This document shows positions 35,798 to 48,192 of a stretch of DNA of 64,000 nt, piece by piece. This DNA comes from Bolinopsis microptera (taxonomy: Eukaryota > Ctenophora > Tentaculata > Lobata > Bolinopsidae). The first letter of the stretch is position 1; every line of letters starts with the position of its first letter. The DNA is taken from NCBI RefSeq assembly GCF_026151205.1, contig NC_087076.1, forward strand, positions 10,206,902-10,270,901. The letters are read 5' to 3'. The notes below the pieces were generated by a model. That model did not search any database. It was not told where the DNA came from and worked only from the letters and a program-made list of their open reading frames with translations. The translations under genes were made by a program, and so were the position numbers.

Positions 35798-37595
35798 GTA
35801 AGCGATAACATAAATCAAAGGCAATTTTTAAATCTAGATATTATGATGAACGCAAGCTTGTTATTGATTAAAGATTAAAAATTGATTATACAGTCACATG
35901 TATCAAGTTCACAGTGACTCCATGTACATGAAGGCCCCAGTTTGACTGCTGTAGTACTCTATCCTCATCGCTACTCAGCTCGTGCGGACAATGGATCAGC
36001 TTCACCTGGTCCTCCTCTTCTTTCCTTCATGTATTATGTATCAATATGTCTTTGTGTTTAGTATTCCAGGTGCAGATGCTCATTGGAACCAACTTTTTAG
36101 ATTTAAGATGTTATAGCCCGTAGCTCTGGGTCGTTAAGGAACCATTCACATTAGTCTTGGTGCCATGTTTTACTTGTGGCGACAGTGCGGTTTGCCATAA
36201 TATTCCATAATAATTTCTTTAATGCGGTATTCTTCAAGTTCAGCCATATAATTATCAGGGAATTTTAAATTTACATGTTCGAGAAGTTCACGTTTTACAT
36301 GCGTGAGGTTTTTGCGATTATATATTTTTCAGAATAATTTTATCGCCATCAATAATCTTAGGTATTAGGTAATACTAATTCTGAAACCTCAAATTACGAC
36401 TCCGTTCGATCGAATTATACTTATAGCTTTATAGATTATAAGATTTAATACTTTGCTCTATTTACGTCGCGCACCTTTCTCCGAAATTTTCTGAAACTGT
36501 TCTGACCTTTCAATCGTTCAAATCTCATTTAACCGCTGCGTGGCTTTTCTATAAGTATCTGTTTACTACTTAGAGTTAGCGGTTCCTCAAACTCGTTCAC
36601 TTATTGCATTAGTATTTAGTCGTCCGTTGCTGCTCGTTATACTGTTTTATCAGGCCATGCGATACAGCCACTCTAGAATAAGCAATAGTATATAACGAAA
36701 GGAATTAGCTGCCTTGTATTCTGAGCTGTATGTAAAATAACAAATTAGATAACGACCAAGACTCTGTTATATTAATTGGTTCTGTCATCACGGGAGAAGG
36801 AGATAGAACCAACAGATCACATGAGCTGATCCTGTCATGAAGTCTAATTCGGAACTATAAATCGCTGATTCGTACGATTTAGCTGGTAGATTTCAACTGC
36901 TCATATTCTCTATCTCTCCCTCTTGGTATGGTGCTTGTTCGTATCTTTAAATCTGAAACGTAACGTCGCTTCTTACCCCGAGATTTGCCAGCTTGATAAC
37001 CACCAAGCTCCGACAGAAGTAAATCAGGGTAACTTCACTACCCTAACTAATCTACCTGATAACTATATGATTGACTAACGCGCCACCTCCACACACAGTC
37101 TGATAAATTCTTAAAACGTGACGATAACACTTATACTTTTACTTCTGTTTACTGTCTTGCTTGTAAAACAGATATAATAATTATACCTTTGATGTTTAGA
37201 GGTTTAGATTAATGGTGCTTAGAAAAGTGACGTTTGTTGAAAATATATGAGCTTCTTCTTGATGTTAGAGTTGAGATTGAGGTGTTTGTGAGGGGTTTGA
37301 AATTTAGAGGTTAGCTTCAAGTTTGAAGAAAGTGACTGTCGGAAAATAAGCTGTCGGAATTACCGTTTAGATCAAAAAGTATTCAGAAAAGTGAGAGGTT
37401 CTTTGAAACGATCTCCCATTTCTAAAGAACAAACGTTCCGCATTGTGGACACGTACGTCCGGGAATACACCGAGTTCTTTCTCCTTTCCCGGTCCTTTAT
37501 GCTTCGTATTTCCGATATGATTCATTTATTGTCGTTGTGATATATCATGATTATTTCCACGGAATATATTGTGTTGATATTAATTTGCCTGGCAG

Positions 37596-37609
37596 GAATG
37601 TTCCCCCTG
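37596..37609 (+). CDS. Candidate 14-nt microexon in the first large intron
   Basis: GAATGTTCCCCCTG sits between an acceptor 'aatttgcctggcag' and a perfect donor GTAAGT. Entered from the phase-2 donor at 33306 it reads R-NVPP and leaves phase 1. Splicing on to 49620 would then hit TAA at once. Splicing on to the phase-1 acceptor before 38243 keeps the frame open. It could therefore be a poison microexon or the link to a short alternative ending. It has no support beyond splice signals and phase. Confidence 0.33.
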
Positions 37610-38242
37610 GTAAGTGACACATATATCGCCTCGTCGGTAGGATTGATCGTTGCCTCGTTGACCGAGTAATTTAATCTACAGTACCGTGTTCTGTCATGTT
37701 AACTTTCTCTGATCACGAATCTGCTTTCATTATTATATTCCCGGACCAATCCCCTTCCTCGTCAACCATCACGTGACCAACGAAGCCACGAAGGGTTCTG
37801 TTATTTAACGCAAAGTGATTCTGAGTCTGAGACTAGTCAGGTTTATGAAGATGTGCCCGCAATTTCATGCCACATTACATCATGTGCATGAGTCTGTGTG
37901 AGCCACCTTGACCACGGTTGAGGTTCACAAGTTACTCCCTTGTTATAGCTGGACAATATCTGTGCAGAGCTGCATGAGTTCGTTTAGACTTTAGTTACCT
38001 GCTAAATTGTTCATTGGAAGCGAAAAATCTCAGCCAGTATGACGTTTGGAGTGATATTACGAGGGAATCTGGATTTGAGCTGAACGCTTTATTTGGGAAT
38101 TTAGTGCTGAATGCAACCAGTATAAATTGTTGATTCACTTTTCACTTGATTCTAACATTAACGAATCACTGACGTAGGCACTTGTCTGTGGGATCCAGTC
38201 CCCACTTATTACTCGGAGGGTTATATTAATATTGCCTGGCAG

Positions 38243-38505
38243 TGGCATATGTTCTGTGGGCTGGTCTGACAACGTCTGCTCCAGATCCCACACTGGTCCT
38301 GGTCCGCTCCTTCATCAGCATTCAGCACCTGATACCGTATAATTCAGATCCCATACCTCCGGTCTCATCACTACCTAATGATTTGAAACTTGAAATGTTC
38401 CATCATATCATGTATGAAAGCTTTGTCTGCATTCTTCTAGCTCGCTCCAACGCCAGACAGTTTATCCCTGAAATCTGCTCTACCGATCGCGACTACATAA
38501 TATAG
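38243..38505 (+). CDS. Candidate alternative last exon after the microexon
   Basis: The acceptor 'atattgcctggcag' ends at 38242, almost the same sequence as the microexon acceptor. The phase-1 frame is open for 87 codons and encodes AYVLWAGLTTSAPDPTLVLV, then RSFISIQHLIPYNSD and onward to a TAG ending at 38505. Joined to exon 33033-33306 through the microexon it would give a myristoylated protein of about 178 residues lacking the phosphosite-rich part. Open frames of this length occur by chance here, so phase agreement is the main argument. Confidence 0.28.
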
Positions 38506-39249
38506 TTCTCGTCATTAATCGGATTAATCTTACAACCCCTCCGCACGCAGAATCGCAGATGTTTTAACCAGTTAAAATGTGAAATTATACCGACTGTCTA
38601 CCTGGCTTAAATCTTTTAATTCTTTCCTGTCATGTAACCGACGTAGTCCATCTTTTTTAAACCTCCATTCCTTACCGGTGGTATCATCGTGCATGTTTAC
38701 CCGGGTAGCAGACCATTTACCTTTCATCGTATAGCGGCTGTTGCTGTGTTGTGTCTCCGGGAGAAGTGCTTACTACCTGCCGTTTCCCGGATCTCCGTTA
38801 GCCTTTCTCTCGAGCAGTATATTCATCCTAATCTCACACTGACCTCACTGAAACCTCAACTTAACTTCATTTAAATCTCACCGTCGCCTCCATCTACTCT
38901 CCATTTTCCCTCCCCTTCCTGGTGCCTATCCCTGTTTATCCATGTCTCTAGAGTCTCCTATATTTCTATAGTTGTATCTTTGTTATGTTGTGTATGTCTG
39001 CGGAGTAGTAGTAGTGCAAAGGTATCTTACACGTTTTTATCAATTTTTTGATAATTTATAAATGATTTCAATTCTGTATTTTATGTAGGGCACCAATGTC
39101 ATCATGATTTAACCGCCGTTTTTTGGTTAACCGAAATAGATATTACTAATGTTTCTCACTCCAGCTGCAGCCTGACGATGGTAGTGTTGAGTTTCATTAA
39201 TGTTTTCCTAACCTTCACAAATCATACTGTTGCCTCATTGTAGATACTT

Positions 39250-39374
39250 CCTCTTTCTCTTTCTCTTTCTCTTTCTCTTTCTCTTTCTCTTTCTCTTTCT
39301 CTTTCTCTTTCTCTTTCTCTTTCTCTTTCTCTTTCTCTTTCTCTTTCTATTTCTCTTTCTATTTCTCTTTCTCT
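39250..39374. repeat. (TTTCTC)n microsatellite
   Basis: About 20 copies of a hexanucleotide with two TTTCTA variants near the end. The minus-strand Arg-Lys frame is an artefact. Confidence 0.9.
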
Positions 39375-42300
39375 CCCTGCGGCTCACTTGTTGAGTTTGC
39401 TTTAAATATAATCTCATCACTCAGATGAGCTCCAAAACATCCTGCACGCCTCTCCCATCACTAATCAACCTCCTGTTAATTATCAGAACAGCTGCCCTTA
39501 CAGATGAATCCTGACAAAACTTAAACCTTGTCAGAAACTAGTATACCATCTGACAGTTAGACATGAATTGCGTTATATCGAATATATATTACATATTGTC
39601 CAGCTGGCGACACGTCGGTCCTAAAACGATCTCTGCCGATCACACAGATCCTTGTTTTTGATAAATCTTAAATCACAAGTATGCCGACAGACGTTCGTCA
39701 GCTGTATATACTTGCCACGTTGTGTTTAAAACCCTGGTTTCATGTCAAGTGATCCCAGACGTTTGTTTTCCGATAATTATTATAATCCCAAGCTTTTTAG
39801 AGAGCTTTGTTCAAGTCTACCGACTTTATTTTTATCGACATCCCGATAGTAGAGCCGTAAATATTTACTTTCCTGTTGCATCGGTAAATATTTCCATGAA
39901 ATGACTCTCTGCTTCCTCGTAACTATCACGAGTAATTCGCTGATGTATCTTTTCATTTCAGTTATGTTTATTCTTGTCTAAATAGCTCCTATAGCTCCTC
40001 TAGCCTCGATTAAGATTAAGATTTATATTAAGATTCGTCACGTCCTCTTCCGGCTATGTATATGAGACTCATACCAGTCTAAAATTATTCAGTAATCCAA
40101 TAGTTGCACTAAAATGTTGAGCCAACCGAAATGGGACAGTAACACAAACCGTTAAGAACAAGGCGAGACAAAATTTTTGAAACAATTCAATGCTGTTTAT
40201 GCGAGCTCATTAATACCGAGCCAGTATCTTATGAAAATATACGATCAACTTAGAGCGATTTAACAACTGCAATCACAGCAGTATTTAATAAATTACAAGT
40301 TGCATCTTGAAATAATATTTTGATCGCAATCTTCCTAAATAAATGGGGATAATTAAGAAAATTGGGATTTCATGATACATCACATAAATTGATGATCTTG
40401 TTTTTTGCCGGAACTATAGAACCTCCGAAATCATCGACTCCAATCCTTTAATCCGTTTGATGGCACAGACGTTGCTGACAGATTCCAATTCCATGATCTC
40501 TCGAACATTATTAATCGTTTGATGGATAACATGAGTGATATTACCTAAAACAACCCGCCGGTATTTACTTAGGTCTTAGATTAATTAAAGTTCGCGGAAT
40601 AACAGGAATATAGTTTAGTCGGTTAGATCAGCGATATATTAACTAGAAATAATGAAACGGGAGCTTGAGTGGTGGTCATTCCCATTTCAAATTTGTCCAG
40701 GGTTATTTTCCATCTCTCTCTCAAATATTTGCAATGGCGCAGATTTTGTCGTATTTGTTGTCGTTATAGGCGACTGAACTTTGGCTGCCATCAAAGAGCA
40801 CATTTTGTGAACTTTTTTTGATATGATAGGCTACAGCTTCAACAATCATTGTGCCTGGTTTTTTCATAGTGAATGATTAACATTTGTACTATTCATTTGA
40901 CTACAGTGCTGGATTTGACTTAGAATAAATCTGGATGATCGAAGTGGCTTTTTAATGGTGAAGGTGATGTCATAGTCGAAAATGAAACCCTAGCAGCCTA
41001 GCTACGAGAAAATGCAAATTTTATTACCGCCTTATTACCGATAAGGTTCAGTAGAATTCTTGCCGAACTGTCCCGCAATTTCGGACGTTTCCTAGTTAGA
41101 CAGGTTTGCTATTCTTGCCAATTTCGACTTTGATGTTAGACATTTCAAAACTATGAAAAACTTTGGAAAATGTGGTTGTTTTTAGTTGTAGGTTTACAAC
41201 CTACCAGGACGCGCGCCGAGTTGGAACAGATATTTTACGAGTATCACCCTTTAAGTTTTTAGCGATGATTTATCTCGCCACACTCCCACGCTCCTTAACC
41301 AAAGTCTTTTGTACCAGACATTTATGTGCTCATATTAATGAATCTGCTCATAACTCTTTAGAGAGTTTATTTTTCATCGTTCCTAATTACAAAGTTACAA
41401 GTAAGTCAAGACTCTGATCTATTTGAGTTCCTTTAGGTTTGAAAATTTAATAAACTATTTATATATCCCTATGATATAACTCACAAATATCAGATAATTT
41501 TATGTTGTTGCCAGCTGCATTCTTCTCCTTCGTGAATTGTCGCCGTTTTCTGCGATTAATCTGAAGTCTTGATCTGAATTCTGAAGGACTTCTCGCCGGC
41601 TCCTCACCAAGTGAATCATCTGGTAGCTGCACTGAAATTTTAACGTGACTCGCTTGGATAAAGTACTTCTTTAGACGTTTGGTCCTCGTGACAAGTGCCA
41701 TATTCGTGAATTGACTGTCAGGCTGTCAGGCTGGGGTGGTATCGCCTCAAGTTAATCTTCCGCTAATGTATTGGAATTGACATTTGATAGTTATAATAGT
41801 TATTAGAGGAGCGATTTTATGATTAAAAGACTCTGCCCATTTCTTTTGAGTGAGTGGAACTAGAACCTCCAAATTGCAGTCAGCTCCATGCTTTCACCCC
41901 GTTTGATGGCCCACAAATCACATCAAGTCTCAACCAGGACCTCATTAATCACACATTATGAGTAACGCGAGTAAAAATTAAGCTGTATTACAGCATTGTA
42001 TTCTGTGCAAGATCAAAAGTTATTCTTATAAAGATGTAACTAAATTGGCTTTTGGTTTCACACAAAGCCAGAAAGTAGTTTAGTTAGTATGGGGATGGGA
42101 CCGGGGTCACTTTATAGTTTATCTTTCGCCGATCATTCCAGACATTGTTCATTTAGCCATGTTAGAACTTGCAAAGAGTGCGTGAAATTGTAGTATTCTC
42201 AAGATCTTCAACATGAAACTGCAGTGCTGAAATTGGCGAGAGTTTTCTAGTCATTTTCGTGAAAAAAAATAGCGGGAATGGTAGAACATGGCCCTTAGTT

Positions 42301-42544
42301 TCGCAATTTTTACTCTTTATTATATCCGAGAAATCACAAAAAATGTAATGTGATAATGACAATTATTCCCATTCCAACAAGTTTAATATGTTTTTTGAAT
42401 TTATGCAGTTGCAGCGGTTAAATGTTATGTCTTCCTAAACGTCGAAATTACTCTTCTTAATTTGCACGGCAAGGCTATAGAAAGTGATTAAAAAGGGGAA
42501 CAGTTTAGTTTAACGCTTTGTCGGTTATGATTTATAAACGATTG

Positions 42545-42645
42545 TTTGTTTTGAGAGAGAGGGAGGGGTTGGGGAGGCGTCATTACCACTCGCCATAGAG
42601 AGGGGGGGGTTGGTGAGGCGTCATTACCACTCGCCATATATTCTA
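42545..42645. repeat. Two tandem copies of a 45-50 bp unit
   Basis: Both copies contain GAGG...GGTTGG(G/T)GAGGCGTC and ATTACCACTCGCCATA. They differ in G-run length. Confidence 0.7.
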
Positions 42646-42802
42646 AACTAATTCATATTGTCGCCATGCCAAAAATGTCGAGATATGTAGAGCTAATTCA
42701 TTGTAAGTTTTGATGGGGAACATCTCTCGAAAATTCTTTCAAAAGCGGGCAATATGAAACATGGCCAGTAACGCTAACTGGTATGATAATGAACGAGTAA
42801 AT

Positions 42803-42960
42803 AAAATAGTACAACCGACGTTTCGGCACTTGCTGTCCTGTTACCAGTAAGCGGTAAACTTAGTAAGTTTACTACACCCTTGTAACTTTAAGGTCCGATA
42901 CAGTGCTACAGGTCAAATATAGTGTCAAATATAGTGCCGGAACGTTAGTTGTACTATTTT
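42803..42960. mobile_element. Short MITE-like element (158 bp)
   Basis: AAAATAGTACAACCGACGTT TCGGCACT (42803-42830) is inverted at 42933-42960 with a few mismatches. The interior is non-coding. The CGACGTTTCGGC core is a common end motif of animal MITEs (general knowledge). Confidence 0.6.
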
Positions 42961-43371
42961 TAATTTTAATAACTCCTTCTCAGTTCTCACCATGCTATAA
43001 TATGTCCTGTTAGTGTTTCATTTTGTCCGCTATTTAAGAAGAATTTTTGAGAGCCGTGATGCTCCATATATCAACCTCTCGCCCGCTTTCCTGACTGAAG
43101 AGATAATTCAGTGAATTTTTCGCTACACATTTTCAAATGTCGATTATAGTGATAATGGTGATGAACCCCCCTCCCCCTAGATTTATGCAGACCTACAAGA
43201 AAACTCCATAAAATGGATATTGAATAACAAGATCCTTCTAATCATATCAGTTTATAATATGGCCGTTATTGAATCCCTTAATAATGAAGCCATTATTGAA
43301 CATTAAATTTGTAACCTCCCCCTCGTGGTGCAGTTCATGAGTTTTCAGCTTGCTCTACAGTAGGCCTCTAG

Positions 43372-43500
43372 ACACCGTGCAGTGAAACACACCGACCTCT
43401 GGATCGGATTATTCAAAAACTGGAGCAGCATAATTATTTTATTGTGGGGTTTTATGCTAGGAGCTGCAGTGACCATTATATGGTTCCACACAGTATTTAA
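43372..43500 (+). CDS. Candidate terminal exon TPCSETHRPLDR...
   Basis: The acceptor 'cagtaggcctctag' ends at 43371. The phase-0 frame encodes TPCSETHRPLDRIIQKLEQH and NYFIVGFYARSCSDHYMVPH, SI, then TAA at 43498. The amphipathic RIIQKLEQH stretch and general composition look coding. It lies inside the 16-kb intron of the main gene and cannot join 33306 directly (phase 2 versus 0), so it is a separate or cryptic exon. Confidence 0.32.
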   Translation, partial: TPCSETHRPLDRIIQKLEQHNYFIVGFYARSCSDHYMVPHSI

Positions 43501-44059
43501 TCTTTGGTAGACTTATTCCCTGCGAAGGGATTTGATTTCGGTAGATTGTCGTCAGTAATCCATAAATTTCACAGTTTGTAATGTACAACAACTATTGTAG
43601 AAGCGCAGATATAAATACCTTTGCTAGAACCCCCAATTCATCTTGCTAATTAAACGTTTATCCAATTTTGTAGTCCGAGAGCAAATCATATGGCAGGGAG
43701 AACAAACCCGTTATAATAAGAATTTATGAAGCCTTGCATAGCGACTTTTGGGATATTTAGATAATAAGGTTTTCACCAGAACAAGTAAAACCTTATTCTC
43801 TTATTATATGAACATGTAAACACCAGTCGCAGTGGACCGAGTCGTGTCGAAGCAATGCTACGAAACGTCGACAATGCTGCGAATCGTCGACAGCTTTCCC
43901 ATAATCAGATGAGAACAAGCCCATTCCGCTTGTTCTCACTTCCTCACTTCAACATATTTCACAGATTTGTGAGTTTTAAAGGTTTACACAGCTATAATCC
44001 CCCTGCTCGCTACTCAGAATACCATCAGAGCTAATTTGCCTGGTGAGGTCGCTACAGTC

Positions 44060-44257
44060 ACTGAACCACTCTTAAACCCGCCTCATCAGTGTCACGATTT
44101 TAATATACCTAGCATACCTGTTATAGTTATACGCGGTCCATATGATAATCAGACTAAAGTTTTCTATATTCGTTGGTTTTCTCAGCTTTATTGGACCGCA
44201 ACAAGGCTAAAGGATGTAACCTGTACCTCCCTCCCTCCATTCCTCCCTCCCACCTGA
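44060..44257 (+). CDS. Candidate terminal exon PLLNPPHQCHDF...
   Basis: A frame open from 44036 to the TGA ending at 44257 encodes VTEPLLNPPHQCHDFNIPSI, PVIVIRGPYDNQTKVFYIRW and FSQLYWTATRLKDVT with a Pro-rich end. There is no ATG. Possible acceptors are the AG ending near 44057 (phase 1) or 'cctcatcag' near 44090. The peptide looks genuine, but no domain is recognised and no partner exon is identified. Confidence 0.3.
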   Translation, partial: TEPLLNPPHQCHDFNIPSIPVIVIRGPYDNQTKVFYIRWFSQLYWTATRLKDVTCTSLPPFLPPT

Positions 44258-44408
44258 CAACCACACTACATTCCTGGGGATAGGTCTTACAAGGAGTTAC
44301 TCCGCAGCCGTTCAGTCTAATTTTTATAGGGGTTGTTTTTCACTGCATGCCTACTTAAAGGTTGCGACAATCTGAGTCACGCTACGTGACTTTATTAGAC
44401 TTTAGATC

Positions 44409-44591
44409 ATGGGATGCTGTTATGGTAAAGTTTTTGTTAAACCTTTGTTAAACCTTCCTAGGGTAACTTTTCGAGGTACCAATTTAATAATCGGTCATTT
44501 ATTTTATTTGAGCCGAGATTTAATTTTGCCGAGGCGGATGATAGTTAATCGTTGGGTTTATCACTTTCACATCATCAAAGAGCTTTCCTGA
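44409..44591 (+). CDS. Small open frame beginning MGCCYGK
   Basis: The frame starts MGCCYGKVFVKPLLNLPRVT and runs 60 codons to TGA. MGCC is the classic start of dually acylated proteins (Gly2 myristoylation plus Cys palmitoylation; family knowledge). A donor-like TTATG|GTAAAG just after MGCCY means it could be a short first coding exon. The rest of the frame is AT-rich and may be intron. It is uncertain. Confidence 0.22.
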   Translation: MGCCYGKVFVKPLLNLPRVTFRGTNLIIGHLFYLSRDLILPRRMIVNRWVYHFHIIKELS

Positions 44592-45172
44592 GACGAACTG
44601 GTTTTGTTGAGTAGTTTGATGCTCCGACTATGCTGTTTTCAAAGGTTGAAAATCCGTTGTCATGCTTTTTACGCATGCCAATGGTTATTATTTGCTTTTA
44701 AAAATACGTTTCCGAAGAATATTTTCGAGAATTACAAAGCCGACTAAGAAGTTTTGGTGCGATCTTATCAAGTTTTCGCCCAGTTCATTCTACATTTCAC
44801 TCCCTTACTTAAGAAAATAGCAATTATTAGAAAACAAAACTTTTCTAAAGAATATTTCGAGAATAACAAAATAGCATTTTATTTCGATTTTGCTTTAATA
44901 AACCTAAATCCTGATCATACCAAGTTATCACTATAGAAAAAAGTTATTTTTAGGCTTTACTTAGGAAGATGATGCCCAATCTGTTCAACATATTGACCGG
45001 ATCTTCAGAGAGAGAGAGAGAGAGCTTCAGAGAGAGAGAGAGAGAGCTGTTACAATTCGAAATATGAGCATTCAAATGACCTGATTTTAATCTAATTTAT
45101 GTTAGGTAGCCCGCAACACCCTCGGTACTCATTCACATTATAATACACGTTACTACATCACGCACATAACAG

Positions 45173-45247
45173 TCAACTGTTCTTGAAGCCGCTCCTCCTG
45201 TTCCTCCTGTTCCTCCTGCTCCTCTTGCTGCTGGTCCCTGGTTTTAG
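45173..45247 (+). CDS. Candidate Pro-rich terminal exon
   Basis: The acceptor 'cacgcacataacag' ends at 45172. The phase-0 frame encodes STVLEAAPPVPPVPPAPLAA and GPWF, then TAG at 45245. PPVPPVPPAP would suit SH3 or WW binding. The coding potential rests partly on a CTCCTGTTC-type trinucleotide-like repeat, so it may be a simple repeat. Confidence 0.25.
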   Translation, partial: STVLEAAPPVPPVPPAPLAAGPWF

Positions 45248-46903
45248 TTGATTAGTGAAGTGGAGGACGACTCTTTATATGACAGTTATCCTCATAAATC
45301 AATTACCTGGTCTTTTGTGCCAATTCTAGTCTCTCTTTACTGCTTTGTCGGTTGATAAGTACCGTTCACTGATCGAGCGAGCATCTGGTTATGTTATTGA
45401 CCCTCCGCGGGTCATAACTATTATTATACCCTGCCCACCCGCACTCAATTGTAAAGCGTTACAATTTGTCCTACTGTTGCTCTTTTTCCGCTATTCTTCA
45501 TTCTCATAACTATAGTTAATGGGCTATGAATCATACTCCATAGGTTTCCAATCAGCAGTGTGACTTTTAGTAGGTCCGTTCATTTCTCTCAGACACACGA
45601 TTAATCTTGCAATTTGATATGGTACCTATTGTTCTTTTTTATAACGAAGCTCTAGAGAAAATTGATTAGCGATAATTCCATACTTCGAGATTCTAGAATT
45701 TAGACCCTTTCCGAGCCCAAACTGAAGTTCCCTGGAATCGAATTACGGATTAGCCTACCGTTTAAACGAATTGAAAAAAAAATCCTATTGACGATTATAC
45801 TTGATCTCTTTAAGTTAATCACATGTTACTTCTATACCGCTGATTCCCTGTGCTGTTCATCGTTTTAATCAAGGACTCTGTTCGTCTATTCAACCCATTG
45901 AATCCGGAGGTAATATGATATGTGCCCCGATTTGTGTCTAAACTCACAGAACGAGTTTAGACATTTGATTTTGACGTGTTTTGATGTTTCTGTTTCTCGT
46001 CTATAACTGATGGAATTGTGCTGGATCAAGTGAACATTCCTTAGTCAATGGTTCATCTTCAGGAATGTATTTGTTGTGGTTGGTCGGATTTTGATTTCAG
46101 AAACTCGGTTAGCAGGAACTCAGATGGCACTGATTTTAGATTGGAATGAATAACTTGGTTTCATGGTTTCACTATTATCAGTTTAACTAAGTTAGTTGTG
46201 GTATGCAGTTTGTCGTGGATTTCGGTTGAGATTATTGTCTGGGATTTTGGCGACACAAATTCATAATTTGGATAATGAGCTCGATTCATGTTATCATCAC
46301 GCATCTCGAGTATTTAAATTTAAACGGTTTAATTTTTAGTTTTTCCTATGTTTATTATTTTGGCTAGCTAGTATATTGGTAGATTGTGTTACTTAAACTC
46401 TGAATTAGTTTGTTTTCCTCAGAATTATTGAAAGAGTTTTAATCGTTCAGCAGCCCGCTAAAGAATGGTTTTGCAACCTAAGTGCTATGAAAATAAGACT
46501 GTTAAGAACCGAAGTTATACACACTATACGCCTAAAAACCTCTATGCCTATAAATAGCTTCAGTTAACATGTCCCCCAATTAAATCAGTAAATAAGAGTC
46601 TGACGCAACATTTAATAGACGTGTTATGTGAGTATGTACAGGTGTTAAGATTTAATCCAGCTTAATCCTAAAACAGTTAGTCCACTATAATATCATGGCA
46701 GCTGTTTTCCTGATTTTAACTACCGTTGCTTTGTCTATCGTATATGTTTAGCGGTACTCTTCAGGAGTATACTCCTCCTCAGACTTCATTCACACCTCAC
46801 TCCTCTGCTGCAATGCTGGTTCGCACTCCATTATAGTGTCTGCTTTTTGACATGGTTTACCTTGTTTCCTGGTTGAATCAACAGTTATTTTTGCTCATTT
46901 CAG

Positions 46904-46937
46904 CTCAAATGGAATCAGGATACGCACGAAAGTCTAG
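46904..46937 (+). CDS. Candidate alternative first coding exon (MESGYARKS)
   Basis: A pyrimidine-rich acceptor 'tttttgctcatttcag' ends at 46903 and a donor GTCTAG|GTGTGG follows 46937. The exon contains an ATG at 46909 and encodes MESGYARKS, ending in phase 2 with AG. That is the phase needed for the acceptor at 49620, giving ...ARKS-S-LRQEVKLSRSRSL.... The six exonic bases before its donor (GTCTAG) are the same as those before the donor of the MGNKKS exon. Use of this exon would make a shorter isoform without the myristoylation signal. It is only 34 nt long and rests on splice signals alone; a strong upstream acceptor implies a non-coding exon before it. Confidence 0.38.
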
Positions 46938-47991
46938 GTGTGGGAGATATAAAACGTAGTCTATAGTTTAAGTAGGAGGCTAGATTGAGTTGCCATCGTT
47001 TTGTCAATATCCATGGAAAATTAAGGCTACCTCAGAGACTATTGTTAGTTCTCCTAACTGAAATGTACGTTTGGAGGGTGCCCAAAAAATGTTTCGTGAT
47101 TGTTCTTTCGTGATCTTTCCAACATATAATTTAACACTCGTCCTTAGTCTAAGGTCATCTTTGCGTAATCATTCTTTGGTTCGTGTTTTTTCTTCGAGTG
47201 CATAATATTTAGTTATCCTCCGTAATGTCTTTTGCTGAGACTGTGACGTACAAGTTGATTCTTTATTTCGGCAAAAAACGGAACTTTCCAGAAAACTTGA
47301 CTCCTTGATTAGCTTCGTAAATCTTTCACGCGTGGCGTTTTACTTCAAGTCCTATTAACTACAATGTGATTCCGTCCTTTTGTGTAATGTGGTGAAATGA
47401 ATCTAGATCCCTTGATAGTTATGGTCTTATATAACTTACAAGCCACCAGCTTTGACTTTTTCACGAATTTTTATCAGATATCTACTGTAATTTTTCTGCA
47501 GAAGAGATAGATCGTTATTTTTTTTACCACTATCAAGTCTGGTTAGAAAAAATTAGGGATCTCAGTTTAGACAATTTAAAGGATTAATTTGCTAAGGATG
47601 GAACAAAGTGGAAGGGATAATTTTATGCTTGTTTTCCTATTCAATGCACTGAATGGATTCTTCATTCTGACGATGCCGTTATGGCTATTCATATATTTTG
47701 TTAAAAGTTTGTTCGTTTAGTTCGTTAAGTACTCCTGTTAATTAATGAATAAATTCTCCGTTCATGTGCCTTTAAACATTTCCGGCTGGTTAAACTTCAA
47801 AGGGCCTTATAAGCTAACTGCAGTTTCGGACGAAGTATCGGGTCTTATTCTGCCATATTTGCCATATTATAGCGCTTATCCTGTTTATATAATTATAGTA
47901 TTTAATTAATTTTTGCTTCATTTCATCACGGCCGGCTTGATTTTTCCGTCAGTGTGCTTTTTTCCGGTCACTAGTTTGCCTTTTTTTTTGC

Positions 47992-48192
47992 ATGATTGAT
48001 TCGTGTGTTCACCGTATCAAGATAAAGCTGACAATGACGCACAGCAAGACACCCTTGACAAGCTCTAACATTTGTGTGGGAAACTGTATTGCACTCTCGG
48101 AACCATTTCGCCGGGAACTTTTGTTTTCTTCGAATCGTTACAGTGGCCCATTACTGTCTAGAACAGCGGGCCCCCTGAATTGGCAGCTGTAA
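47992..48192 (+). CDS. Small open frame MIDSCVHRIKIK..., uncertain
   Basis: An ATG after a T-rich tract opens 66 codons: MIDSCVHRIKIKLTMTHSKT, PLTSSNICVGNCIALSEPFR and on to NWQL-TAA. The antisense strand is also open (48158-48361), so coding strand and status are unclear. No domain is recognised. Confidence 0.18.
   Translation: MIDSCVHRIKIKLTMTHSKTPLTSSNICVGNCIALSEPFRRELLFSSNRYSGPLLSRTAGPLNWQL

Larger units (their letters stand above)
38510..43370. other. Intronic stretch of the main gene
   Basis: Apart from the (TTTCTC)n array and the two repeats at 42545-42960, this part of the 16-kb intron shows no supportable exon. Confidence 0.45.

Noticed and set aside
39235-39420. Arg-Lys repeat protein on the minus strand
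   Set aside because: Translation of the (TTTCTC)n array.
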